Source of the DNA: Thermothelomyces thermophilus ATCC 42464
Lineage: Eukaryota; Ascomycota; Sordariomycetes; Sordariales; Chaetomiaceae
NCBI RefSeq assembly: GCF_000226095.1
Contig: NC_016473.1
Location: 1,736,001-1,800,000, forward strand
Direction of reading: 5' to 3'
DNA: 64,000 bases
This document shows positions 41,952 through 53,201 of this stretch, one piece after another; the stretch's first letter is position 1, and the number at the start of each line of letters is the position of its first letter. The notes beneath the pieces were generated by a model, which was given only the letters and a program-made list of their open reading frames with translations, had not been told where the DNA came from and searched no databases. The position numbers and the translations under genes were made by a program.

Positions 41952-44141
41952 ATGGCGTCGACCATGGATCCAGCACTACCCCCGACCCTTCCCGCCGACG
42001 CTTCTGGTGATGCACCCCGAAGGAAACGACGGTCTTCTAAGAAGGTGAAGTCGGGGTGTGCCTCTTGCAAGTTGCGTTCGACCCCGACCCCGATCTGCTT
42101 CCCATCGCTGCAATGTAAGAATGGCACGTTGACCGGTTGCAGACAGCGGCGCATTAAGTGTGGCGAAGAGCGACCAGAATGCTACAATTGCAGGCGCAGC
42201 GGCCGAGTGTGCGCCGGCTACCCACCGCCGCCCCGGAGCGCGAGGCCGTTCGAGGAAATCAAGATCGCCCCGAAACCGATTGCGGCCGATACGGCGAGTG
42301 CGCCACCACCCAACCACCGGCCAGTCCAACTGCCTCCCAGGCGGCTCACGAAGCCCTACCGACGTACCACGCCTCCGATGACGCCCGGCGCCGCCGGTGC
42401 TCCGGTGATGCTGTATCGCCCGTCGGTAAGCCTACCATTCACCGACCAGGAGGGCCAGTACTTCCACCTGTTCCGTGAGCAAACGGCGAGCGAACTCTCT
42501 GGCTTCTTTGACTCGACCTTCTGGACCCGCAGTGTCCTGCAAGAGTGTCACTCAGCACCGGCGATACGCCATGCCGTTGTGGCGCTGGGCGCTTTATACA
42601 AGACGCTCGAGAAGTCGAACGAGTCACCACCGACTTCCCCCTATCCAGACAGGGACCCGGGGGATAACGCGATGCGGCACTGGGAGATGGCATTCAGGCA
42701 GTATTCCAACGCCTGCAATGCGTTGGTCAAGGCAGAGACCGCCGATTCGACCTCGAACAGGACGAGGTTGATGGCAAGCGTGCTGCTGGCATGCTTTGAT
42801 TCCTTCGTCGGCGATCACAAGCAAGCCATCGTCCAGATCCAGGCGGGGCTGGGGTTATTAGAACGGTTGCGAGCCCAGAGGAAATCGGCCTTTCTGTCTG
42901 CGTCCGACGAGCCGGTAGAGGAGGAGCTCACCCAGATGTTCACTCGGCTCGCGATTCAGGCCAAGTCCTACGACATGGCCTTCCACTTCCCCCAGCCCTG
43001 GGTCGTGCGCCTGACGTCCAGCCAAGGGCAAGACCCCGGGTCCCCCGCATCGGACGCGTCATCGCCGATAGGCATCAGCCAGGAGCCCATCCCGGACCGC
43101 TTCGCATCTGTTATGGAAGCGCGCCTGGCTTGGGATAGGCTCTGCGAGCGCATCTTCCGCTTCACCGAAATCATGTTTGCCCACGCCCAGAACGGCGTCA
43201 TGGGCGTCCTGCCAGCGTCGCTGCAACAGTACGGCGTCTCTTTCAAGAAGGATATCGAGGCCTGGTCGCATGCTTTTGAGCACATCCTCGCATCTAGGAC
43301 CGCACCGGGCGTGAGCAGCCAGGAGAAGGCCGCCATCGCCGTGCTCAAGATGTTCCAGACCATGGGCAAGATCCTCTTCCTCATGACCTTCAGCGACAGC
43401 GAGATGCATTTCGACAACTTCACGCCCTACTTCAAGACGATTGTCGAACTCGCACTGGAGGTGGTCGGTGATGAAGAGCGCAGAGCGGCCGCGAAGCGAT
43501 GCCCAGATCCGGCATTCTGCCGTCACCAGAGCCGCTGCGCGCCTAATATCTTTGGCGGCCGCGAGTATGCCGCGCGCCACATCAAGCCCAGCTTCAGCGC
43601 CGACCTGGGCATCGTCCCGCCGCTCTACGTCGTCGCCACCAAGTGCCGCGATCCGCACATACGTCGGCAAGCCATCCAACTGCTGCGGAGCAGCGCTCGC
43701 AGAGAGGGCATGTGGGACAGCGAGTTGACGGCTCGAATCGGCACCTGGATCGCCGAGGTTGAGGAAGAAGACGCCAGGTTGTTCGACAGCACCTACGGGA
43801 ACACGATGCCCACGCCCGGTTCCAGCCCCGTGGAGACAAACGCCCGGCCATATGCCGGCGGAGATAGCCCCCACTCTCGGTCGCGCTCGGAATTCGCTGA
43901 CGGCCAGTGGGGGAGATCCGTCTCTCCCAGCGCCGCCTCGAGCCGCGCTTCCTCCTCCAGCACTCACTCCCTTCAGCAAAACCAAGCCAAGACGATACCC
44001 ATACCCGAAGAAAAGCGCGTCATGGTGAGGGCAGTCGAGTTCGATCTGCGCGAGCGCTCGGCCGTCATACAGCTCGGCTCGAGAAACCTCAAAACCGGCA
44101 CACCGGATTTGAAGACCAGGGTTACCAGAATTACGTGGTAG
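41952..44141 (+). CDS. Zn2Cys6 binuclear cluster transcription factor
   Basis: DNA-binding regulator of unknown target genes. Exons 41952-42070 and 42143-44141 give 705 aa. After a basic stretch (RRKRRSSKKVK, likely nuclear signal) the cluster reads C36-A-S-C39-K-Q-R-R-I-K-C46, then C53-Y-N-C56 and C63-A-G-Y, the standard spacing. The rest is the fungal-specific regulatory region (IRHAVVALGALYKTLE, LMASVLLACFDSF, near residues 180-290) and a Ser-rich C-terminus. The 72-bp intron splits the Lys codon after the second Cys. It is a multiple of three and has no stop, so the unspliced message also stays open (729 aa) but with the cluster disrupted. Specific identity is not recognised. Confidence 0.9.
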   Translation: MASTMDPALPPTLPADASGDAPRRKRRSSKKVKSGCASCKLRSTPTPICFPSLQCKNGTLTGCRQRRIKCGEERPECYNCRRSGRVCAGYPPPPRSARPFEEIKIAPKPIAADTASAPPPNHRPVQLPPRRLTKPYRRTTPPMTPGAAGAPVMLYRPSVSLPFTDQEGQYFHLFREQTASELSGFFDSTFWTRSVLQECHSAPAIRHAVVALGALYKTLEKSNESPPTSPYPDRDPGDNAMRHWEMAFRQYSNACNALVKAETADSTSNRTRLMASVLLACFDSFVGDHKQAIVQIQAGLGLLERLRAQRKSAFLSASDEPVEEELTQMFTRLAIQAKSYDMAFHFPQPWVVRLTSSQGQDPGSPASDASSPIGISQEPIPDRFASVMEARLAWDRLCERIFRFTEIMFAHAQNGVMGVLPASLQQYGVSFKKDIEAWSHAFEHILASRTAPGVSSQEKAAIAVLKMFQTMGKILFLMTFSDSEMHFDNFTPYFKTIVELALEVVGDEERRAAAKRCPDPAFCRHQSRCAPNIFGGREYAARHIKPSFSADLGIVPPLYVVATKCRDPHIRRQAIQLLRSSARREGMWDSELTARIGTWIAEVEEEDARLFDSTYGNTMPTPGSSPVETNARPYAGGDSPHSRSRSEFADGQWGRSVSPSAASSRASSSSTHSLQQNQAKTIPIPEEKRVMVRAVEFDLRERSAVIQLGSRNLKTGTPDLKTRVTRITW
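42071..42142 (+). other. in-frame retainable intron within the zinc cluster
   Basis: GTTGCG donor, TTGACC branch-like site and TTGCAG acceptor. Length 72 bp (24 codons) and open in the host frame. Splicing is inferred because only the joined form has the conserved K-Q-R-R-I-K-C spacing. Confidence 0.85.
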
Positions 44142-44155
44142 CATCTTGGGATGCT

Positions 44156-44207
44156 TTCTTCTTCTTCTTCTTCTTCTTCTTCTTCTTCTTCTTCTTCTTT
44201 TCTTCTT
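44156..44207. repeat. TTC trinucleotide microsatellite in 3' UTR
   Basis: About 15-16 TTC units starting 15 bp after the stop codon of the zinc-cluster gene, so it lies in that gene's 3' UTR as a pyrimidine tract. Confidence 0.95.
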
Positions 44208-46404
44208 ATTGATACTTATCCTCAGCTCTCATTCGATTCTTCCCAAATACCCTCAGGACTGGTGGATAGCATCAGCCCCGGATTGGCTTCAGCTGTCTTC
44301 CTGGACGGGCGGGTCGGCGTCTTCTTTTGTTGCTTCGATTCTGAGAACACCCCGATACGTCCAAGAGGGGCTAACGAACAACCGGGGTTGAATCTCGATT
44401 GGATATCTTGACCGATCTTTTCTTCTTTTTAACCCCTTTTGGCCGCGGCCGCGCTGAAGGTTTTTGGAGCCTGAAATATTTGGGAGGCAGGGAGGACGAG
44501 GCTGGCAGTGATCCTACCCCTTCTTGAATGCACGGATCTGGAATCTGGACAAGATTGGAAAGGGAAAACGGCCACCAGGGGTGGCTTCTGCACTCTCGTT
44601 TGACTCGCGCTGGACATGGCTGATGCAGCTCCTAGATTGCGTGCTTGAAAACGGCTGCGGCAGAGGGCAATCAAGGAAACAGTTGGGTTATTTTTTTCTT
44701 TTCTTTCTTTCTGTTTTGAAAAAGAGAAAAACAATGGCCCGGAGCAATCCTTGAGTTAGACACTATTAGTGTATAATCGACGCAAACAGAACCGATCTAA
44801 AGATGGTATATTGAGCTCCACGCGATAAATAAACAATTGAGACTGTGGTTCAGTTTGTCATCCGTACATGCCCCTCGTTTCAGTTCCTGTTCGAATTAAT
44901 TCCATTCGCGGTTGATGATGAATACCGGAACTGTGACACATCCTAGCAACGCGCAACCTTTCTGCTTCACGAAGAGCTTTGCTGCACTCGTCTCGGAACA
45001 GGCTTCATGAAATAAATGGATCCGTGATTCTTCCCCAGGGTTATCTTCCCTTCCCCGCCCTCGGTTCTAGCAGTGATTTTGATACTCACCAAGGCCAAGC
45101 CGCGGGTGGCTTAACAACCTTCTTAAGAGCCCAACCGTGACAAGCCAGGCCGAGTCTTACAAAGGAGCCTCCCAACGACGAGCCAACAGCCACACCCGCA
45201 AGCCCCCGCCTGCCGAAGCGTGGTGGTTGACCGACGGAAGCCGGCGAAGATTTTGCTACGGACTAACATATGAGCAAGCAACTTGTCGGCCCCTCATTTA
45301 CCCCGGGCTACGCTAATCACGGCGGTCCACACCCGAAAAGAAAGCACAGTACCCCCGCCGCGGCCAGTCGTCTATCGCGGGCGTGTACTGTGATCTGTAG
45401 AGTACTAGCAAACAGCACGAAATGGGGTCGCGCTAAAAGGTACTCACACGTCCAAACATCCACTTGAAAGACTTTGGTCGACTACCAAGTATTCATCTCG
45501 ACGGAGGCCGTCTTCCAGAGGGGAGCAATTCGGCCACGGATTCCCGGATGCGGGAAGCCGCGCTGGAGTCGTTCAACTGCCGGCGGCACAGATTGCCGTC
45601 TCAATAATGACCTATCGGCACTGTGCATTCTGCACAGTGCGCGCTGTTGAAAAGTCTAGAGCAGAGTCCCTGACATTGGGCAACGTTCATGCTTCAACGC
45701 GTGAGATGGTTGGATAGCAACCGGGAAGCAAGAGGATGGAGGCTGCGTCACTGTATGTATGTATGTACAGTATGTACAATACTAGGGCGACTTGCTATAA
45801 CAGCCGATGGGTGCAGCCGATTTGCAGCGCCCTGACCCACTCCTTATTACGTCACAGTCCGCGGGAATGTTGGCCCGAGGTCTGGGGCCTGCTGGTTTAA
45901 GGATCCACTTTTCGGAACGTCATTTCTCTTGTTAGATGGATATGGTGATGTCACAGAGCTGCCCGAGCCCACTGTGGCACAGATTACATGCAGCTCCTGC
46001 CATTGAGGCGACAATGACATTGGATGTCACCCGCCTGAGCTACTTGTCGTTCAAGCCCAAAAATCACGGCCTGCGACCAATCGCATCCTCCTCGTAGCGC
46101 AAAGTACATTCACGGCCCGCTACTACATGCTTGTAGTACAGGGGCTACACATAAGACAATATTAAGACAGGACTTACTATGTACGGATTAGAATTACCAT
46201 CGCCGACAACTACACAGCACCCTACTTTGCTGTATTAGCCGCCAGGATCCGCATCTTGCGAGATCTGTGTGAGCACTGGAAAATATCTGTACCGCATTTT
46301 TGCTAGACAAGCCTTCCCTGACGTCACACATGCCTTGATGGTTGCCCTCCACCGGTCTTGGTTCTTGCTTGTTCAAACATCCCATCCCCTGTTGTTATCA
46401 CCTA

Positions 46405-46424
46405 GTACTCCGTAGTACTAGTCG
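46405..46424. repeat. 20-bp perfect palindrome
   Basis: CTAGTACTCCGTAGTACTAG region in the ccg-1 upstream sequence, built from the dispersed TACTCCGTA core with ACTAG arms. About 290 bp upstream of the ccg-1 start codon. Confidence 0.6.
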
Positions 46425-46566
46425 CAATTCTCGGCCTCTACCAAAGCAATCAGGGCCGAACGGGAGAATCCACTTCCATGACGTCGTCTCTACACGCAAG
46501 CAACGCTTTGCGGAATGCGAATCTGGCTTCTAGACCAGCAACTTCCCCCAATGGCCATCCGTTGTC

Positions 46567-46573
46567 TATATAA
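46567..46573 (+). promoter_or_regulatory. TATA box of ccg-1/grg-1
   Basis: TATATAA lies 140 bp upstream of the ATG, leaving room for the CA-rich, apparently unstructured leader that follows. A CCCCT stress-response-type site lies at about 46385-46389. Both fit a strongly induced, glucose-repressed gene. Confidence 0.6.
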
Positions 46574-46712
46574 CCATCCTCTTTCTCCGGCGTTGAGCCA
46601 TCTCTTCTATTCTCAGAAACAACATCAACTCAGCGATCACAAACAAACAACCATCACAACTCGACACGCAAACTCCTTTTTTCAACTACTACATCACAAA
46701 CAATCAATCATC

Positions 46713-46993
46713 ATGGACACCATCAAGCAGGCCGGCAACTACGTCTCTGACAAGATCTCCAGCGCCACCCACGCTGCTTCCAAGGAGGCCAACAAGGACG
46801 TTGCCAAGAACGAAAACGCCAACATCGGCACTCGGTACGCTTTCTCCAAAAAACCCCTTCGTCAAGGCAATATGTGCGCTAACACAGTTTACCCAACAGT
46901 GTCCAAGCGGCCGGCGATGCCGTCGCGGACAAGGTCAAGGAGCACAAGGACGACGCCTCGGCCGAGGCCAACAAGCAGGCCGCCACCCACTGA
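46713..46993 (+). CDS. ccg-1: glucose-repressible / clock-controlled protein CCG-1 (GRG-1)
   Basis: Small stress- and starvation-induced protein, very abundant in Neurospora under glucose limitation and clock controlled; its biochemical role is not established. Exons 46713-46834 and 46900-46993 give 71 aa, matching the length I recall for the Neurospora protein. The N-terminus MDTIKQAGNYVSDKISSATH is nearly identical to GRG-1, and the C-terminus KDDASAEANKQAATH follows the same repeat-like amphipathic pattern (NYVSDKI / DAVADKV). The 65-bp intron falls after NIGTR. Leader and 3' UTR are AT- and A-rich, with an ACATG direct repeat downstream. Confidence 0.95.
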
Positions 46994-49900
46994 ATCAACG
47001 CCTCTCGTCACAAGCGCTAACAACGAACTCTCCTCTGTTTTGTCACTCGGCTTTTGCTACATGACATAACATGACATGACATGAGAGGGACGACGGCTGT
47101 TATGAGATTTTTCTCCCTTATATTCCTTGGGTTTTTTCCGGGTTTAATAATCTTTTGGATGGAGCTCTGGGAAGGAAGGAAGATCGCAATGACACAAACA
47201 CAATAAATAACGCCAATAACTGGCTTTCTTAGCTAGAAGACAATTACTCAACCACGCGTTGTCAAAACTGCTTCTCTAGGTGCCTTTGTTCCCGCCCGTG
47301 ACTGTAATTGTGCCGCAGGTATTTGGGACTAGGAAATTATTATCACTTGGACTTCGAGCCAAGTACCCCGGCCAAGCGTCCTCCCGTGACTGGTTGGCTC
47401 GAGCCAGAAAGCGATCACGTCGCATAGCCGGAACTTCCCGAATTCACACCATAGGAGTTTGGTTGGGTCTTGGGGAAACAGAGGTAAAACGTTCTGGTAT
47501 CATGAATTAATTTCGTTCAAACCTTCTTCCCAATCCATCCGTTTAAAGTTCTTTAGAGGAAAATTATCGAGGAAGGGCAATCAGGGAAGCCCAAGACGGC
47601 CGGGTCACGACGTGTCTTGGATATTGAAGAATCTGGCTACGTCTTGTGTTTAAACAATGTCCAAAACATGTTGTTTTTTTCCTAGTTTTCCATTTCACTG
47701 GTCTCCAGGGACAGGAAGGAGTGAACATTTCACCAGTGAACATTTCACGGCCTCCGGCTTGAGCTGATTAATTAGTACAATGCTTATATGTGCGATAAGG
47801 TGGTTGCTTCGTGGCCCCGATGCCGTTCGGACGAGGGTGTTGCTAGTCAGAACCTATTACTATAGGGGAACGAGCCATACGTGCCTGCTTCTAGAATCTT
47901 GAACTTCTCCGTGTCAGAGGGGTACCGTCGTTTCGGAATGATCAGCTTCCACGTTCGTCCGCCGGCCGTGCTCGTCAGCAACGCTTGGATATGTTTGGCC
48001 CCCCTGTCAGGGTTGGAGAGCGAGGGACGGAAGGGGGGGGGAAAGCCGCCCGAAGGCGGACGTATGGTCTGGAGTCAGGCCATGCGTAAATTGGTGCGGA
48101 TTCTTTTCTTTGCTTTCTTTTCTCCTTTCTCATCTTGGTTCTAGCATGAATATACTTTCAAGTATCCGTTCCCTCCGGTCGAGTAAAGGCTTTGTTACCC
48201 GGTAGTGAAGTGCGTCCACCTCTATCACTTCGTAGTGGAGCCGACTAGCACGGTTCTTGCAGCCTTCAGTCGTGTCACGGATGTTTTCTTTCCTTCGTCA
48301 GCGCTCCTTGATATGAACCCGCAACCCGAAAGTGATAGCAGGATGGTGTAACTCTAGCCCTTCCCCCCTGGCCCCGGAATCCGTGGAAAGTGGGCTCTCC
48401 GGTCGTGTTTGACACAGAGCCCTGCACCGGGACCGTTGCCGGGGGGAAAACGGCGAATTATGACTGGATGCAGGTCTCCGAACGGGCCTCCCCGTGCGAC
48501 GAATCGTCGGAATCCAGGGTGAGGCCAGTCGCAGCCGCAGGGGGCTTGAATAGTTCCGGTGTTTCCTCGAGGTCATCCTTAGGCTGGGAAACTGCCCCGT
48601 GCTCAAGGAGCGAATCGGCTGGCTTGGGTCGCCGGGTTGAGGCCAGGGTAAGGAAACCTTGGGATGCTGAACGTACCGTGTAGTCACTGCAACGCTACGC
48701 GGCATTGGCATTGACATAACCCGTAATTTCCACGGCTTCTTCTGTGTTGCGCGTGAAGGAATTAAGAAATAGCATCGGAGCCCTAGGGACAAAGTTGGGA
48801 GGCCGAGATCAGGTGGTGAATCAAAAATTGTATGCAGACCCCCAAAATGACTTGTATGCTATCGCAGTTGGCTAGGACAACGGATCCTTACTCTCGTACT
48901 GATGCTGCGTTCCGCGTATCGTGGGGGGGAATGGCGTGCGGGAAAAGCCGTTGGGTTGGATGTAGGGATGATGTATGTACTGTAATCCGTACATACATAC
49001 ACGCGGAAAGGTCAGGCAGTTTGATCAGCGGCAGCCCTGATCAGCCCTGATCCCTGCCTACCATACTCCGTAGAGTGCCGTACCCACCCAAGCAAGCTCA
49101 GAAGCCAAGAACGGTTCCTGCAGCAAGCCGAAACGTGGGGCTGTCACAGGTCTGCCTCAACCGCACATTTACAGCTATGCTTTGGAACCTTCCCCGCCAA
49201 TGCCCCGCGGGCTCATCGAGCCTGTGGGCCCCGACTCTCCGAGAAAAAAAAAAAAAAAAAAAAAAACCGCCTACCTGCACTACACAGCGCCGACCTGACA
49301 CCGGATCAAGCCCCTTCCATCGGATCCCAGATATGGTCTTCTTGGTACCGCCGCTTCAAGACACGGGACCCCGGCCATTCGTAGGACTCGAACTTTCCCG
49401 TCGCTAGCCCCGCACGGGCACAACCGTCCCGCACTTGCCAATCCCCCCGTCAATGACCGCATCGTTCTCTTCCGTCTTGGCCAGTGTGCCCGAGGCATGG
49501 CCAGTCGATGCTGTGTTCGCCTGGCAGTGCTGAAAGCAGCATCGACTGGAAATGGATCCAGCAGGGAAGGAAGGTTGGGGGAGGGGAAGGTGCGATTCAC
49601 CTTGATGATGGAATCGACTCGGCTACTCCGTAATTCTTGAGCTATATCTCATAATTCCAATTTTCCCGAGGGTTCCGAAGGTCTTGGTTGGAACAAGACC
49701 CTAATCGCCGAACAGAATCTTCTCGCCTCTAGCCCCCAACTCTTGAAAGAACCTGATTTGGGACTGGACCGCGAGGCAAGATAACGACTGGAGGAGCGGC
49801 GCTGATTCGTGATGTTTGTCGGACCCTGCTCAGCCCGCTCTCTATCCCGCCCCTCGGCGCAAGTTACTCCTCCAACCCCCCCCCTTCTCAGGACCCCTGC

Positions 49901-50234
49901 TGGTCTTCCCAAGGCGGGGACGAGCACAGCAAGTCTTGGGTCGCTCAGGCACTGTTTCGGATGGCGTGGTTGGGTTCAAGGCGTGCGTCCACCCCTGCTG
50001 CTCTCGACCAAGGCGTGCCCTCCGAAGACGATGCCATTACTGCGCCTTGCACCTCTTCTATCAGCTTGCCGTACTTACCCTCGCCGCTCTCCTCCTCACC
50101 CATCAGACGACGACGACGACGTGCTCTACGGGATCGACGACGTGGTTTAGATGACTGAACGACAGCCGGAGGGCTAACACGGCTCCGTCGCCAACACCAG
50201 CCTCGCGGCTGCACGCCGAATCAGCCCCAGCCCA
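46994..50234. other. 3.2-kb interval without recognised gene
   Basis: Contains the ccg-1 3' UTR (with a CATGACATGACATGA repeat near 47065-47083), an A23 run at 49244-49266, and motif copies near 48970-49000. Open frames are short and mutually overlapping. The right end must hold the promoter of the seven-helix protein gene. Confidence 0.45.
49244..49266. repeat. A23 homopolymer
   Basis: Uninterrupted run of 23 A with no recognisable retroelement body or duplication around it. Confidence 0.9.
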
Positions 50235-52578
50235 ATGTCGCCACCATATCCAAGATTCCCAGGGGGCGTCGGGTGGTTGGAGTCGCGGGACGACAACAAG
50301 GAGTGGATGTCGCAGACCAGCAACTTCAACAGGTCCGGGACTGGCTTCAATCGGACCTCCTTCGCCTCCCAGCAAATGTTTTTGAATGACTTGAGATTCT
50401 CCACCGCCAAATCCATCCGCACATCCATCATCATCCTGGCTTCCTTCAACATCATAGCCGCCTTCGCCACCACCCTGGGTATCTTGTGCGACTCGTACTT
50501 TAGGAAAAGGAGGAACAACAGGAGCTTCAGGTTCTGGTAAGGCTCTCCATCCCAAACAACCATTCGCCTCACGCCCCTCCCCAGCATCTCGCTCATACAG
50601 ATCAGGCGCAATGGCTTCACCTTCGTGCCTGAGGCCGACGTCTATCCGCTGGTGCTATCCGTCGGCATTTTCATCCAAAGCTTTATCTTTGCCGGCGTCC
50701 AGTCTACCGGCCTCGACAGCTTCTTTGGCGGAGGTTGTACATGGATAGCTCAGCTCATGCTGCCTGGTAAGCTGACCCTGTTTTTTTCTGCTTGGGCCGA
50801 GGAAGAGGAGGAAGAAGAAGAAGAAGAAGAAGAAGAAGAAGAAGAAGAAGAAGAAGAAGAAGAAGAAGAAGAAGAAGAAGAAGAATGCATGCTGACGCCG
50901 TGACAGCCGTTTTCATTGCCCCTTACACGCAGCTTGTCTTCGGAGTCGAAATCGCCATCAGGGCCCTCCGAAAGAAACCATTCGCGCCCAGGGGAAAGTA
51001 CAACGTGTCGATCTGCCTCTCCACAGTCGGCATGCTCCTTCTCGCCAACTTTCTGATTGCCGACTTCGACCGCTCTCCCAATTTTTGCCTAAGCTCGCTC
51101 TTCTGGTTTGTCGCGCATTATTCGGTCCTCTGCTTCGGCCTCCTGGTCGCCATCACAAGCATTGTTCTGGGCTCGGCCCTGACACTGTTCGTTCGGCTGT
51201 ACCGCAGCATCAAGATTGAGGTCACCGCCAGGGTTGCTGCCTCCCGAATGGTGTACTACCTCGCGCTCGCAGCCATTTCAGACGTAAGCTGGCCCCTCTG
51301 TTTTCCGTTGCACTTGTTTTCCCACTCGCTCACGGTTTCCAGTCGTTCATGATCCCCTTCTTTTTCGTTCAGGGGTTCAGAAATGACCGAAGACAATTCG
51401 GGAATGCCCTGGACCTGGCCATGATCGCTTCGGTCGTGGCCAATGTCTCGGGGCTCATGACTGGCGGCCTGTACTTGTTCCTCAAGTCTAGCACCATGTC
51501 GACCATTGGCCCCAGGGACAAGGTCGGGGAGTATGAGAACACGAGAGCGAGGTACAAGATCACACGCCAATACTCAAACGATTCTGACAACAGCGACGAC
51601 GATAACTACGACCGACATATAATGAACCCGGTGACCGGCCCGCGGAGCTTGCGCCGGGTAACTAGCGAGGAGATCCTGATGGGCACCGAGAAAGAAGAGG
51701 AGGTACTTGACAGCAGGGCTCCATTGCAGAGCCGCGGACAAAGCCGAGACTCGGTCCGCTCCAACAAACTGGTTTCGGCCGTGGCATCAGTCCTGCTGCC
51801 CAAGGCGCCGGAACCCGCACGCATTTCCTCAACTTCTGCGGGAACCCACGCTCGCAAACGCCCCTATTCATTATTTCCGCGGGGCGCCGTCGCCTCCAAG
51901 GCGTCAATGCTTCTGCCAGCAACGACATACTCGCCTGCCGACTCTCTTAAGCCACCTCCGTCGATGGCCAACCTGGCCGACATACGGCACAGGAGGGACT
52001 CATCGCTGGTGTCGTCCGCCACGGTCCAGATTGGACTGCGTCTTTCTTCCGTCGACGACATGCCTCCGCTAGCCCAAACCAAGCCTGCGGCCGACGACAG
52101 CGTGGTTCACACCCTCGATTGCCCCAACGTACCAAACAACCCAAGCATGAGGAGCCCCAAACGCGCTGGAACCATCGCTGTTCGGTCTGCTACCCGTCCT
52201 GCTCCTACCGTCTCTACTGCCCCTACCCAGCCTGCTGAGAAGACAGACAACAATGGGCAACGAGAACCGGTCCAGGATGCAAGGATGGGAAGACTGCCGG
52301 CCTTCCCGAAAACCGACAGCCAAGTTCCCAGCATCGAGGCTGCGAAAGAAAAGGGAGAGTTTACTCTGAGTCCCAAGATCTACAGTCCTAGCTCCCCAAA
52401 CAAGGCTAAGCTACAAAGCCCTCAGGACGTCGGATTTGGCGTGCCTCCAGGCTCAAAGCTCCCCGGCGGCAGGAGCAGAAGCAACAGCAACTCCCCCCCT
52501 CGGAGTCCGCCACGACGCCGGGACACGGGGAACACCACTTCACCACTGCCGACCGTCGCCAAGAGTGACTGGATATAG
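50235..52578 (+). CDS. orphan seven-helix membrane protein, receptor-like
   Basis: Exons 50235-50536, 50606-50766, 50907-51283 and 51343-52578 give 691 aa. The N-terminus (about 60 residues) has two N-glycosylation sequons (N32-R-S, N39-R-T). I count seven hydrophobic helices: near residues 61-87 (SIIILASFNIIAAFATTLGIL), then PLVLSVGIFIQSFIFAG, LPAVFIAPYTQLVFGVEIAI, NVSICLSTVGMLLLANFLIA, WFVAHYSVLCFGLLVAITSIVLG, YYLALAAISDSFMIPFFFVQ and DLAMIASVVANVSGLMTGGLYLF. A cytoplasmic tail of about 345 Ser/Pro/Arg-rich residues follows. The outline is that of a GPCR, but I cannot assign it to a known fungal class (no PTH11 CFEM, no clear STE2/STE3 or opsin lysine motif). An anion or lipid transporter role remains possible. 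The second intron contains a long GAA repeat. Confidence 0.82.
50801..50885. repeat. GAA triplet expansion in an intron
   Basis: About 26-28 GAA/GAG units, 24 or so pure, inside the 140-bp second intron (50767-50906) of the seven-helix gene. It makes up more than half of that intron, between the donor and a CTGACG branch-like site. Confidence 0.95.
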
Positions 52579-53183
52579 CCTTGGCCGGCGATGGGCGACA
52601 ACAAACAGTGCCGGCACTTGTCTTCGCGCAAGAGTGCTTCGATTATTTCCTTGTGTTTTAAGAAGAGGGAAAGAGTCTGAGGACTCACCAGATTAGAGAG
52701 CGCCGCTTGGTACGGCCCCATGCGCGATGCATAATATATATACCCCAACAAAACACAACGACGCACGGATGCCAGGGGCATAGGCTGTGTGGCAGGTTTC
52801 CACACCCCATATCGCAAGGCGTTGTTGAGGAGTTCTTGGCTATCGATACTTCCTGTCTCTAGAAGACAGTCTTACTCTCCTTTTCTCCCTTCCTTCTCTA
52901 TTTCTTTTTTCTTCTTTGCTTATATGGTTTGGTCAGATGATGATGATGGGAGGCACTTGTTCTTCTCGGGAATCACATGTTTGGGCATCTGGACGACGAC
53001 ATTCTTGTTTGGGAGAGAGAGGATGGGGATGGTTGGGGGTTTGGTATGTTCACTTCATTTCTACACTCACCTCTTTGCACGCACCTCCGGATGTTGTGCA
53101 CCTTATCTGTTTTGTCCGCCAATGTCGGCAGCCTCAACACAGACATATATATGTGTAGGGCTGGGCGTGCGGACGAAGCAGGG

Positions 53184-53201
53184 TTTTTTTTTTTTTTTTT
53201 T
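53184..53201. repeat. T18 homopolymer
   Basis: Run of 18 T in the 3' flank of the seven-helix protein gene. Confidence 0.9.

Larger units (their letters stand above)
44142..46712. other. 2.5-kb interval, zinc-cluster gene 3' side and ccg-1 promoter
   Basis: Starts with a TTC microsatellite and ends with the ccg-1 promoter and leader. Copies of the dispersed motif lie near 45755-45783 and 46405-46425 (CTAGTACTCCGTAGTACTAG, a perfect 20-bp palindrome). No gene recognised. Confidence 0.5.

Noticed and set aside
42071-42142. Reading the zinc-cluster gene as a single 729-aa exon
   Set aside because: The unspliced reading puts 24 residues between the second and third cluster cysteines; removing a GT...AG segment restores the standard spacing.
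50792-50906. Poly-Glu or poly-Arg coding region over the GAA repeat
   Set aside because: The tract lies between a good donor and acceptor, and joining the flanks restores a continuous membrane helix.
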